From Halorientalis salina (lineage in GTDB: Archaea; Halobacteriota; Halobacteria; Halobacteriales; Haloarculaceae): DNA of 64,000 nt. Every line of letters begins with the position of its first letter. The first letter of the stretch is position 1. This document shows positions 52,850-60,848 of the stretch, piece by piece. The translations under genes and the position numbers were made by a program. Below the pieces are notes generated by a model. It made no database searches and was not told where the DNA came from. It saw nothing but the letters and a program-made list of their open reading frames with translations. The stretch is from the NCBI RefSeq assembly GCF_005049285.1, contig NZ_SOSC01000011.1:32346-96345 (forward strand), read 5' to 3'.

Positions 52850-54457
52850 CTAGTCGTCGCTGACTTTCTCGTCGGCTTCGTCTCGGTTTCGAGCAGTCTC
52901 GTCGCGGTCCGCCGGTGAACCGTACCCGCCACCGCCGGGCGTTCGGATCGTGACGGTCGTCCCTGCCGGGGCGTCCTGCGTGGTCTTGGCCGGGACTGAC
53001 TCGCCGTCGATCAGGTTCGCGCCCGTGGCTCCCGATTCGCCGCCCTCGACGCCGGCGGGCGCGTGTCGGCGGCGCTCGGTCAACAGCGAGACCACCGAGT
53101 CGACCTCGACGGTGAGCGCGCGTTCGAGCCCCAGTCCGCCGCGGTACTCGCCGTCGCCGCCGCTGTCCGGTCGGAACGCGTAGCGTTCGACCCGCAGCGG
53201 GTACTCCGTCTCGATGGATTCGACCGGGGTGTTGAGCGTGTTGGTCATCCCGACCTGAACGCCGTCCATGCCGTCCCGGCCGGCGCGGGCACCGAACCCG
53301 CCGGCGATGGTCTCGTAGTACGTGTACCCCTCGGCGTCGCGGCTCCCGATGATGAGGTTGTTCATCGTTCCCTGGCCCTGTGCGGGGACGACACCGGGGA
53401 CGGCGTCGGCGAACGCGTCGAGCACCACGTCCGTCACGCGCTGGCTCGTCTCGACGTTCCCGCCGACGACCGCCGCCGGCGGCCGCGGGTTCAGCAGTGA
53501 CCCCTCGGGCGCGACGACGGAGACCGGGGCGTAACAGCCGTGATTCGGGGGGATCTCCGGGTCGGTGACCGCCCGGACGACGAAGTAGACCGCGCTCTTG
53601 GCGACCGCGACCGGCGCGTTCATGTTGCCACCGACCTGGTCGGCAGTCCCCTCGAAATCGACCTCGACGGTCGCCCCGTCGATCGTGACCGTCGCCTCGA
53701 TCGGCACGTCCTCGTCGGTGACGCCGTCGCCTTCCAGCACGTCGCGGGCCTCGTAAGTGCCGTCGGGGATCTCGGTCAGTTCCGCGGTGACGCGGTCCCG
53801 GGAGTAGTCGATCACCGCGTCGAAGGCCGCAGCCAGTCGGTCCCGGCCGTGTTCGGCGACGAGTTCGCCGACCCGCTCGGCCGCGCGGTCGTTTGCCGCA
53901 AGCTGTGCGCGAACGTCTGCCCGACGCTCGTCCGGATTCCGGACGTTCGCGAGGACGAGGTCGAGCACGTCGTCGACGAGGTCGCCGCCGGCCCGGAGTC
54001 TGACCCCGGGCAACCGCAGCCCCTCCTGGTAGATTTCGGTCGCTCCGGCGGGCATGCTTCCCGGCGTCATCCCGCCCACGTCGGCGTGGTGGGCTCGCGT
54101 CACAGCGTAGCCGACGATATTGCCTTCGTGGGCGATCGGTGAGACGATGGTAACGTCGGGGAGGTGCGTCCCGCCGTCGAAGGGGTCGTTCAGGAGGTAG
54201 GCGTCGCCGGGTTCGGGGTCCCGATCCCGGACGGCGTCGACGGCTTCTGGCATCGCGCCGAGGTGGACCGGGATGTGTTCGGCCTGGGCGACCAGTCGGC
54301 CGTCGGCGTCGAACAGCGCCGCCGAACAGTCCTGGCGCTCCTTGATGTTCGGCGAGTACGACCCGCGGATGAGCACCTGGCCCATCTCCTCGGCGATCCC
54401 TTCGAGTTGGTTGCGCAGGATCTCCAGCGTGATCGCGTCGATGTCGGCGTCGCTCAT
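52850..54457 (-). CDS. hyuB: Hydantoinase/oxoprolinase subunit B
   Basis: 535 residues from ATG 54457. Family motifs: [21 protein letters not shown] near the start, [37 protein letters not shown], then [20 protein letters not shown], and near the end [13 protein letters not shown]. It acts with HyuA in ATP-dependent cleavage of a cyclic amide (hydantoin, N-methylhydantoin, 5-oxoproline, caprolactam) or in a related carboxylation. The ATG overlaps the hyuA stop by four bases, indicating translational coupling. The distal end is intact, 285 bp from the insertion element's right end. Confidence 0.9.
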   Translation of the reverse strand: MSDADIDAITLEILRNQLEGIAEEMGQVLIRGSYSPNIKERQDCSAALFDADGRLVAQAEHIPVHLGAMPEAVDAVRDRDPEPGDAYLLNDPFDGGTHLPDVTIVSPIAHEGNIVGYAVTRAHHADVGGMTPGSMPAGATEIYQEGLRLPGVRLRAGGDLVDDVLDLVLANVRNPDERRADVRAQLAANDRAAERVGELVAEHGRDRLAAAFDAVIDYSRDRVTAELTEIPDGTYEARDVLEGDGVTDEDVPIEATVTIDGATVEVDFEGTADQVGGNMNAPVAVAKSAVYFVVRAVTDPEIPPNHGCYAPVSVVAPEGSLLNPRPPAAVVGGNVETSQRVTDVVLDAFADAVPGVVPAQGQGTMNNLIIGSRDAEGYTYYETIAGGFGARAGRDGMDGVQVGMTNTLNTPVESIETEYPLRVERYAFRPDSGGDGEYRGGLGLERALTVEVDSVVSLLTERRRHAPAGVEGGESGATGANLIDGESVPAKTTQDAPAGTTVTIRTPGGGGYGSPADRDETARNRDEADEKVSDD

Positions 54458-56469
54458 CGGTCGTCCCCCCTCGTCAGCACGAGCGTTCCGTCGGCCTGGA
54501 CCACACCGGCCCATGCCGGGGGAACGACCGTGGTGCTTTCCTTCTGTTCGACGACCGCCGGCCCCGCGACGGTGGTGCCCGGCGCGAGCGACCGCCGGTC
54601 GTAGATCGCCGTCTCGTGTGCCGTGCCGTCGAAGTACGACTCGCGCGTGCCGAGGCGAGCGTCGCCGTCGGCCTCGTAGACGGTCTCGGCGACGCCGCGT
54701 TCGACCCGCGCCGTCGCACGCAGGTTGACGAGTTCGATCCCCTCGTCGATGCTGTACCCGTAGGCGCGTTCGTGCGCGGCGTGGAACCGCTCGCGAAGGG
54801 CGGCGGCGTCGAAGCCGTCGCCGATCGGGACCGGTAACTCGAAGCTCTGTCCCTCGTACCGGAGGTCCGCGACCGTCTCGACCGTCGCGGCGTTCGGGTC
54901 GGCGACGTCCGCGAGCACCTCCGAGGAGAGCGCTTCGAGCGCCTCGTCGACCGCCGAAACGTCGGCGTCGGAAAGCAGCGTGAGGTGCGTCCGAACCGCG
55001 TCGTACTGTTCGTCGGCGTCGAGTAGGCCGTACGCCGAGAGGACGCCGCCGGCCATCGGCACGATGACCGTCTCGATGTCGAGGTCGGCGGCCAGTTCCG
55101 CGGCGTGCATCGGTCCCGCGCCGCCGAACGCGACGAGGCCGTACTGACGGGGGTCGAACCCGCGCTCGACGGTCACCTCGCGGATGGCGCGAGTCATCTT
55201 GGCGTTCGCGACGCGGTAGACGCCGTGGGCGGCGTCGAGCGCCGAGTCGAGACCGGCCTCGTCGGCCAGCGACGCGAGCGCGTCCTCGGCCGCTTCCACG
55301 TCGAGTTCGAGTTCGCCACCCAGCGCGGTGCTATCCCCGATGTAGCCGAGGACGACGTTCGCGTCCGTGATCGTCGCACGCTCGCCGCCGCGGCCGTAGC
55401 AGGCCGGTCCCGGTTCTGACCCGGCGGACTCGGGGCCGACACGCAGCGCACCGCCGGCGTCGACCCAGGCGATGGACCCGCCGCCGGACCCGATGGTGTG
55501 GATGTCGACCATCGGCGTTCGGACCGGAACCCCGTCGATCTGCGTGTCCGTGGTGCGTTCGGCGTCCCCGTCGCGGACGAGGCTCACGTCGCTGGACGTC
55601 CCGCCCATGTCGAAGGTGACGAGCCCGTCGAGGCCGTGTTCGGTCTGGACCGTCGACGCGGCGCGGTCGGCCCCGACGACGCCGGCCGCCGGCCCCGACA
55701 GGACGGTCGTGACGGCGTGGTCCCGGACCGTCGTCGCGTCGGCGATCCCGCCGTTGGACTGCATGATGCGGGGTGCCGGCACGCCTTCTTCGGCGGCGCG
55801 CTCTTCGAGTCGGCCGATGTAGGCGTCGATCTTCGGCGTGACGTAGGCGTCGACCGCCGTCGTGGCCGTCCGCTCGAACTCGCGGAACTCCGCTAACACC
55901 TCGTGGGACGCCGACACCGGCACGTCGAGTTCCTCGCGGAGGATCGACGCTGCGCGCCGTTCGTTTTCGGGATGGGCGTAGGCGTGTAAGAACGCGACCG
56001 CGACGCTCTCGACCTCGGCGTCCCGCAGTTCCTGGGCAACCTCGCGGACGGCCGCCTCGTCGACGGGGTCTTCGATCCCCTCCGGGGTCGCCCGCTCTGC
56101 CACCTCGAAGCGGCGGCGGCGCGGGACGAGCGTCGCCGGCTTCTCGGCGTCGAGGTCGTACAGCGAGGGTCGGTCCTGGCGGCCGATTTCGAGGACGTCC
56201 CGGAACCCTTCGGTCGTGACCAGGGCCGTCTTCGCCCCGTCGCGTTCGAGCAGGGCGTTGACAGACACCGTCATGGCGTGGGTGAACTCGCGGATCTCGC
56301 CGGGGTCGATCCCAGCCTCGGTCGCGGCTTTCCGGATGCCCTCGATGACGCCGTTGCTCTGGTCGGGCGTCGAGGGGACCTTCGCCGTGACGAGTTCGCC
56401 CGCCTCGGTGACGAGCGTGACGTCGGTGAAGGTGCCGCCCACGTCGACGCCGACGCGGGGCCGGTTCAT
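54454..56469 (-). CDS. hyuA: Hydantoinase/oxoprolinase subunit A
   Basis: 671 residues from ATG 56469. N-terminal actin-like ATPase fold RVGVDVGGTFTDVTLV, EFTHAMTVSVNALLERDGAK, middle GLVTFDMGGTSSDVSLV, and C-terminal SIDEGIELVNLRATARVERGV. It is the ATP-dependent subunit, activating the substrate by phosphorylation. Family members also include acetone/acetophenone carboxylase subunits, so substrate choice is open. It is divergent from an RHH regulator gene across 193 bp. Confidence 0.9.
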   Translation of the reverse strand: MNRPRVGVDVGGTFTDVTLVTEAGELVTAKVPSTPDQSNGVIEGIRKAATEAGIDPGEIREFTHAMTVSVNALLERDGAKTALVTTEGFRDVLEIGRQDRPSLYDLDAEKPATLVPRRRRFEVAERATPEGIEDPVDEAAVREVAQELRDAEVESVAVAFLHAYAHPENERRAASILREELDVPVSASHEVLAEFREFERTATTAVDAYVTPKIDAYIGRLEERAAEEGVPAPRIMQSNGGIADATTVRDHAVTTVLSGPAAGVVGADRAASTVQTEHGLDGLVTFDMGGTSSDVSLVRDGDAERTTDTQIDGVPVRTPMVDIHTIGSGGGSIAWVDAGGALRVGPESAGSEPGPACYGRGGERATITDANVVLGYIGDSTALGGELELDVEAAEDALASLADEAGLDSALDAAHGVYRVANAKMTRAIREVTVERGFDPRQYGLVAFGGAGPMHAAELAADLDIETVIVPMAGGVLSAYGLLDADEQYDAVRTHLTLLSDADVSAVDEALEALSSEVLADVADPNAATVETVADLRYEGQSFELPVPIGDGFDAAALRERFHAAHERAYGYSIDEGIELVNLRATARVERGVAETVYEADGDARLGTRESYFDGTAHETAIYDRRSLAPGTTVAGPAVVEQKESTTVVPPAWAGVVQADGTLVLTRGDDR

Positions 56470-56530
56470 GCGCCGCTCACCTCGTGTCGGCGGCCGGATC
56501 GCCGGAGTGTGACTGCCGGTTGCATTGTAT

Positions 56531-56549
56531 CTGTGACTATCTCTCACAG
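56531..56549. promoter_or_regulatory. Inverted repeat between hyuA and the RHH regulator
   Basis: CTGTGA (56531-56536) and TCACAG (56544-56549), 7-nt spacer, in the divergent promoter region. A candidate site for the RHH protein encoded at 56662; only the repeat itself is seen. Confidence 0.4.
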
Positions 56550-56661
56550 GGTACGAAATCCGCAAAAGGGTTGTTATGAACCGAACATCCGGAGTGTGAA
56601 CCCGTGTGATACCCGACGGCGTGAGCACAGCGTATTTGCCGTTCGGTCCCCAGAACCGCAC

Positions 56662-57210
56662 ATGGTCGCCGACCGGATCACCGTCTCACTCGACGAGGAC
56701 GCCCGCGATGCGCTGGACGAACTGGTATCCGAGACCGGGGAGGGAAACAGCGTCCTCGTCCGACGGGCGCTCTCCTTTTACGCCGCGAACTACCACGCCG
56801 CCACCGCCGAATCCAGCGTGGATCTCGAGGAGTACCACGAACTGCTCGCCGGCGGCGAGCACGCCCTCTTGGACATCGATTTCCTGCACATCCTGCTCGA
56901 GAACGTCACGGACGCCGACGGGGAGTGGCCCGAATCGTTCGTCGCCGACGTCGATACGGTCGCGGACTTCCACGCCGCCGAGTACGCCGAACGGTTCGAG
57001 GACCTCGGCGAACTCCTCGACTGGCTGTCGGTCTGTGGCTTCCTGACCGTCCGAGAGAGCGGCGAGCAGACCTTCCACGTCGTCTTCCCGACCGAAGACA
57101 TCAAGTGGTTCATTCTCCGTTTCCTCCGGAAGAGTACCCGCGACCTCCCCTTCGAACTCGAGATCGAAGAGGGCGTCTCCAAAGTCCTCCTCACCGAGAT
57201 CGAGCCCTGA
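56662..57210 (+). CDS. Ribbon-helix-helix transcriptional regulator
   Basis: 182 residues from ATG 56662; longer frames run through hyuA antisense. DRITVSLDEDARDALDELV gives the RHH strand and first helix, followed by NSVLVRRALSFYAANYH. The C-terminal two-thirds is a separate alpha/beta domain (EEYHELLAGGEHALLDIDFL, DLGELLDWLSVCGFLTV, FILRFLRKSTRD), a haloarchaeal CopG-like layout probably sensing a ligand. It is divergent from hyuAB and so a likely regulator of them. GTATTTG at 56631-56637 may be its TATA box. Confidence 0.83.
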   Translation: MVADRITVSLDEDARDALDELVSETGEGNSVLVRRALSFYAANYHAATAESSVDLEEYHELLAGGEHALLDIDFLHILLENVTDADGEWPESFVADVDTVADFHAAEYAERFEDLGELLDWLSVCGFLTVRESGEQTFHVVFPTEDIKWFILRFLRKSTRDLPFELEIEEGVSKVLLTEIEP

Positions 57211-57289
57211 CTCGCCCTCACACCCCGCTGGGGTAGTTCGACCGCGGTGTTCCGACACGCTGAATAGCGCCTCGATGGACTCGTCTGCT

Positions 57290-57676
57290 ATGCACCTCGA
57301 CCACGCCGGAATCGCCACCGACGACGCCGCGGCACTGGCAGACACCTACGAGACGCTGCTGTCGGCCCCCGTCGTCCACGAGGAGGCGTTCGACGGCATG
57401 CGCGTCGTCTTCCTCGAACTCGGTGAGGGGTACTTCGAGCTGCTGGAGCCGCTGTCCGACGACGGGACCATCGCCTCGTATCTCGACAGTCAGGGGCCAG
57501 GCATCCACCACCTCGCGCTCGCGACCGACGACATCGAGTCGGCGCTCGCACGTGCGCGCGAACTGGATGTGAGGCTCATCGACGAGGAGCCACGGACGGG
57601 AGCCTGGGGACACGACGTGGCGTTCCTCCACCCGAAGGACACGGGCGGCGTCCTCATCGAGTTCGTCCAGCACTAG
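57290..57676 (+). CDS. mce: Methylmalonyl-CoA epimerase (VOC family)
   Basis: 128 residues from ATG 57290, matching the usual HLDHAGIATDDAAALADTY start; an ATG 15 bases earlier is in frame. Metal ligands: His in LDHAGIAT, His in GIHHLALATDD and Glu in VLIEFVQH. The string RVVFLELGEGYFELLEPL is characteristic of the family. It converts (S)- to (R)-methylmalonyl-CoA ahead of the mutase at 45402, completing the propionyl-CoA route. Its TAG interlocks with the stop of the following minus-strand gene (CTAG, 57673-57676). Confidence 0.87.
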   Translation: MHLDHAGIATDDAAALADTYETLLSAPVVHEEAFDGMRVVFLELGEGYFELLEPLSDDGTIASYLDSQGPGIHHLALATDDIESALARARELDVRLIDEEPRTGAWGHDVAFLHPKDTGGVLIEFVQH

Positions 57677-58257
57677 GGGTTCCACTCGGCGGCGCGGAAC
57701 TCGTTTTCCGGGTGCATCCGCTCTGGCGGGTCGGCGAACCAGGCCGCGCCGTTGAGTTCGCCCGGCTGGATCCGGATCGTCCCGCCCTCGTAGCGGCCGT
57801 CGAAGAAGACCCACAGCGTGTGAAGTCGCTCGTCGTGCTCGCCCTTCGAGACGCTGACGCGCTGCCGGATCAGGAACGGTTCGACGACGGAACAGTCGAT
57901 GCCCGTCTCCTCGCTGACCTCCCGAGTGGCCGCTTCCTCGTAGGTCTCGCCGCACTCGCGGCCGCCGCCGGGCAGTCCCCAGCGGTCGGTCCCCCGGGAG
58001 AGGATCATGAGGACGCGCCGGCGCTCCTCGATGTCGCTCGGGAGCGAGTCGGCGAGCGGTGCCGTTTGCTGTGGGCCGCGGACGACCCAGACGTAGCCGC
58101 CCCCGGTGTACCCCTCCCGGGCGAGGTCACGGAGTTCGGGGAAGAGACGGGCGGGTATCTCCTCGTGTTCCTCCCGGACGGACACCCCGTCGTACTCGTC
58201 GAGGAGGCGCGCCTTCCGGCGCTCGACTGCCTCGCGGTTGACGTCCGTGGGCGCCAT
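57673..58257 (-). CDS. Nudix hydrolase (larger haloarchaeal type)
   Basis: 194 residues from ATG 58257. A helical N-terminal region (VNREAVERRKARLLDEYDGV) precedes the Nudix domain; the box begins GGGRECGETYEEAATREV and continues SEETGI. It is unlike the small Nudix at 4762: the extra N-terminal domain resembles a group of haloarchaeal Nudix proteins of unknown nucleotide preference. It shares four bases with the end of the epimerase gene. Confidence 0.83.
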   Translation of the reverse strand: MAPTDVNREAVERRKARLLDEYDGVSVREEHEEIPARLFPELRDLAREGYTGGGYVWVVRGPQQTAPLADSLPSDIEERRRVLMILSRGTDRWGLPGGGRECGETYEEAATREVSEETGIDCSVVEPFLIRQRVSVSKGEHDERLHTLWVFFDGRYEGGTIRIQPGELNGAAWFADPPERMHPENEFRAAEWNP

Positions 58258-58309
58258 GCTCTCGACCGCCCTTTCCAATTCGCACTGAAATGTCCTCCGA
58301 CTCCGACGC

Positions 58310-59269
58310 TCAGGTCCGGAGCCACTCGACGATGTCCGCTTCGTTCTCCTCGACGACCGAGAGATGATCCAGGTCGGGATAGATATGTGCCTCCGCTGTC
58401 GGGATTTCCCGGGCGAGATACAACCCCATCTCCGGCGGGACGAGCACGTCGGCCTTCCCGTACCAGAGGCCCACGGGCACGTCGATGTCGGCCAGGTCGA
58501 ACCCCCAGGGACTCCCGTAGATTCGCGTCTCGGTGACCAGCGGGTCCAGGCCGTGGTGACGGCGCGACTCGATCATGCTCGCGTGGACGACCTTCCCCGT
58601 CTCGCCCGTCCAGAGTTCCTCGTCGGCCGGGGCGGCCGAGTCGGCCATCGATTCGAGGAACGCCTCGCGGTCGTCGAGGGCCTGTCGGCCCCCCAGCCAG
58701 AGCGCGAGTTTGGTCACTGACGGGACGGCGCGTGCGGAGTAGTACCAGAGCCGTTCGCCGAGGCCGACCGAGGCCATCGGGGCGACGCCACAGCCGATGG
58801 CCGCCCGATCGACGCGCTCGCCGAGCAGGGCCGCAGTCGCCGCGGCGTACGGGCCACCGCCGGAGATACCGAACACGGAGAAGGTCTCGATTCCGAGCGC
58901 GTCGGCCACGTCGGCCACGTCGGCGGGCCAGTCGGTCAGTACCCTATCGGGGTCGGGGTCCGAGACCCCGAATCCCGGCCGTTCGGGGGCGATGATCCGG
59001 ATTCCGTGCTCCCGGGCGACCTCGTCGAACAGCGCGCCGAACACCCGGGAGTTCGGGAACCCGTGGAAGACGAACAGTGGGTCGCCGTCGGGGTCACCCA
59101 CGTCCGCGTAGCCGATCGCCCGCCCGTCGCGCGTGTCGACGGTTCGCGGGTTCGCCATGATCTCCTCGGCGAGGGCGAGCGCGGGCGGCGAGTCCTCGTC
59201 GGTCTCGATCGTTTCCGTCTCCGCTTCGTCACCGAACAGGTCCGCGAGCGCCTTCGTGAGAGATGTCAT
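58310..59269 (-). CDS. Alpha/beta hydrolase
   Basis: 319 residues from ATG 59269. The longer upstream frame has no hydrolase character and is excluded. A disordered acidic start (about 1-35) is followed by the hydrolase fold: oxyanion region FVFHGFPNSRVFG, nucleophile elbow VFGISGGGPYAAATA (Ser), then Asp in YGKADVLVPPEM and His in PDLDHLSVVEEN. An esterase, haloperoxidase- or epoxide-hydrolase-like enzyme of unknown substrate. Monocistronic in appearance. Confidence 0.85.
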   Translation of the reverse strand: MTSLTKALADLFGDEAETETIETDEDSPPALALAEEIMANPRTVDTRDGRAIGYADVGDPDGDPLFVFHGFPNSRVFGALFDEVAREHGIRIIAPERPGFGVSDPDPDRVLTDWPADVADVADALGIETFSVFGISGGGPYAAATAALLGERVDRAAIGCGVAPMASVGLGERLWYYSARAVPSVTKLALWLGGRQALDDREAFLESMADSAAPADEELWTGETGKVVHASMIESRRHHGLDPLVTETRIYGSPWGFDLADIDVPVGLWYGKADVLVPPEMGLYLAREIPTAEAHIYPDLDHLSVVEENEADIVEWLRT

Positions 59270-59352
59270 GCGCGACGATACGGCGGAGACGGTGAATATC
59301 TTGTCGACCGATGCGCACGTCGGACCGTTCGACGGGGGTCGAGGGGCGACCG

Positions 59353-59793
59353 TCACTCCTCGTAGCGCTCGATGTAGATCGCCAGTCCCTTCAGCCCGAT
59401 GAGGATCCCCAGCGTGAGGCCGATGATGGCCTGCCCGATGATGTTGTCGACGAAAAAGGAGAGGATGCCACCGAGGACGCCACCGATGACGCCCAGGATA
59501 CCGCCGAGAATGCCAGTTATCGTCCCGACGATTCCGCTCTCGTCGCTGTCGGCGTCGGACTCCTCGTCCGCGTCGTCGTCGGATCCGTCGTCGGTCCCGT
59601 TCGCTGCAGTCCCGTTCGCCGTCTGTTGGCCGAACGTGTCGCCGACGGTCGCTGCCGTCCCGGACTCGCCGTCGACGGCCGAGTGTGTCGTCGCAGCGAC
59701 CGGCTGAACTGCGGCGGTCAGGAGACAGAGGGCGAAAACGAGGAGACAGAACCGAGACGATCCGACACGACGGAGATACCGACCCGAGCTCAT
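59353..59793 (-). CDS. Exported acidic protein with Gly-zipper membrane tail
   Basis: 146 residues. Signal peptide FCLLVFALCLLTAAVQPVAA (about 15-34), then a Ser/Thr/Asp linker with several N-glycosylation sequons and an acidic run (DDGSDDDADEESDADSDE), and a C-terminal Gly/Ile-rich double membrane segment (GIVGTITGILGGILGVIGG, then NIIGQAIIGLTLGILIGLKG). It would be anchored in the cytoplasmic membrane with the linker outside. Function unknown. Confidence 0.75.
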   Translation of the reverse strand: MSSGRYLRRVGSSRFCLLVFALCLLTAAVQPVAATTHSAVDGESGTAATVGDTFGQQTANGTAANGTDDGSDDDADEESDADSDESGIVGTITGILGGILGVIGGVLGGILSFFVDNIIGQAIIGLTLGILIGLKGLAIYIERYEE

Positions 59794-59895
59794 TACCCAC
59801 AGAACGAATGGGTATCACATAATATCTATGAATTCCGGGCAATTCCGGAGAAATCGAGTGGTAGCAGACCTCTCTCCTGAATACGCTCGTATTCT

Positions 59896-60537
59896 TCAGC
59901 CGAAATTCTCGACTTTGGCCGCGTCGGAGTCGACCCCGGCCGCTTCGATCGCGGCGGTCGCGGCGTCCAGGAAGTCGGCGAAGCCGTAGACGAAGACCTG
60001 TTCGCCGTCACCGGCGGTGACGACCTCGGCGACGGTGTCGGTCAGGTCGGCGTCGGCACCGATGACGTGGACGGTGGCGCCCTCGGCTTCGAGTGCCGCC
60101 AGCGCGTCCTCGTGGATCGGGTCGTCGTCGCGGTAGACGACCGCGGCCTCCCCGTCGTCGGCGATGGCGCGGCGTGCGATACCGATCGCGGGGCCGACGC
60201 CCGGGCCACCGGCGAGGACGACGACGCGGGGTTCGTCCTCGTAGTAGTCGCTGCCGTAGGGTCCCGACATCGTGAGCGTCTCACCGGCGGCGAGGTCGGC
60301 GAAGACGGGGCCGAGTTCGCCCTCGGGATCGATCTCGATCGTGACCTCGAACGTCCCGTCGACGTCGGCCGAGGAGATGGTGTAAAAGCGGTTCAATTGC
60401 TCGCCGTCGACGACGGTCCCGAGCTTGACGAACTGGCCGGGACGGGCCTCGAACCCGTCCGGCGTCTCGAACTCGACGACGACGGCGTCGTCACCGACGG
60501 ACTCGACGGCGGCGACAGTAACGGTAACGTCTTCCAT
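59896..60537 (-). CDS. FAD/NAD(P)-binding reductase of the ferredoxin-NADP reductase type
   Basis: 213 residues from ATG 60537 (14 upstream codons possible). FAD motif RFYTISSA in the beta-barrel domain (FVKLGTVVDGEQLNR before it) and NAD(P) domain with VVVLAGGPGVGPAIGIARRA and a final VFVYGFADFL; it lacks Cys for Fe-S. It transfers electrons between NAD(P)H and a carrier such as ferredoxin, possibly tying to the KorAB enzyme or the 2Fe-2S ferredoxin at 10579. It is divergent from korA. Confidence 0.85.
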   Translation of the reverse strand: MEDVTVTVAAVESVGDDAVVVEFETPDGFEARPGQFVKLGTVVDGEQLNRFYTISSADVDGTFEVTIEIDPEGELGPVFADLAAGETLTMSGPYGSDYYEDEPRVVVLAGGPGVGPAIGIARRAIADDGEAAVVYRDDDPIHEDALAALEAEGATVHVIGADADLTDTVAEVVTAGDGEQVFVYGFADFLDAATAAIEAAGVDSDAAKVENFG

Positions 60538-60848
60538 GTTCGTACTGTCCGCGTCGTCCCGAAAGGTGCTTTCGGTCACAGGACAACCCGCGGTCGAACC
60601 GTCGGACCGACCGTGAGAACAGAGGGCACGACTCTTCAGTTACGGCGCGAACAGATGTAAAAAATACCGAGACGGAGGCGAATCGTACACGGACGGAACC
60701 AGTCGGTCACGTTTATTCAGGTTTATTTAATTCTATGTGTTTTTCACGGAACAGTGAACGGATACCCACGTTTTTGTTGACGTGTCGTTCCCGTATGAAT
60801 GCCGTTGCAGAAGGCTTTTGCTCCGTGGCTTGGTAGTCGGTCGTTAGT
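60538..60848. other. Divergent intergenic region upstream of korA
   Basis: About 310 bases with no coding sequence. Contains an A/T-rich run (TTTATTCAGGTTTATTTAATTC, from 60711) and AAGGCTTTTGC (60811-60821), the likely korA TATA box about 30 nt upstream of ATG 60849. The region 60615-60665 is G-poor and may hold the reductase's promoter. Confidence 0.5.

Noticed and set aside
59270..59842. N-terminal extension of the alpha/beta hydrolase
   Set aside because: Arg/His-rich with no domain and overlaps the exported protein gene at 59353; start placed at 59269.
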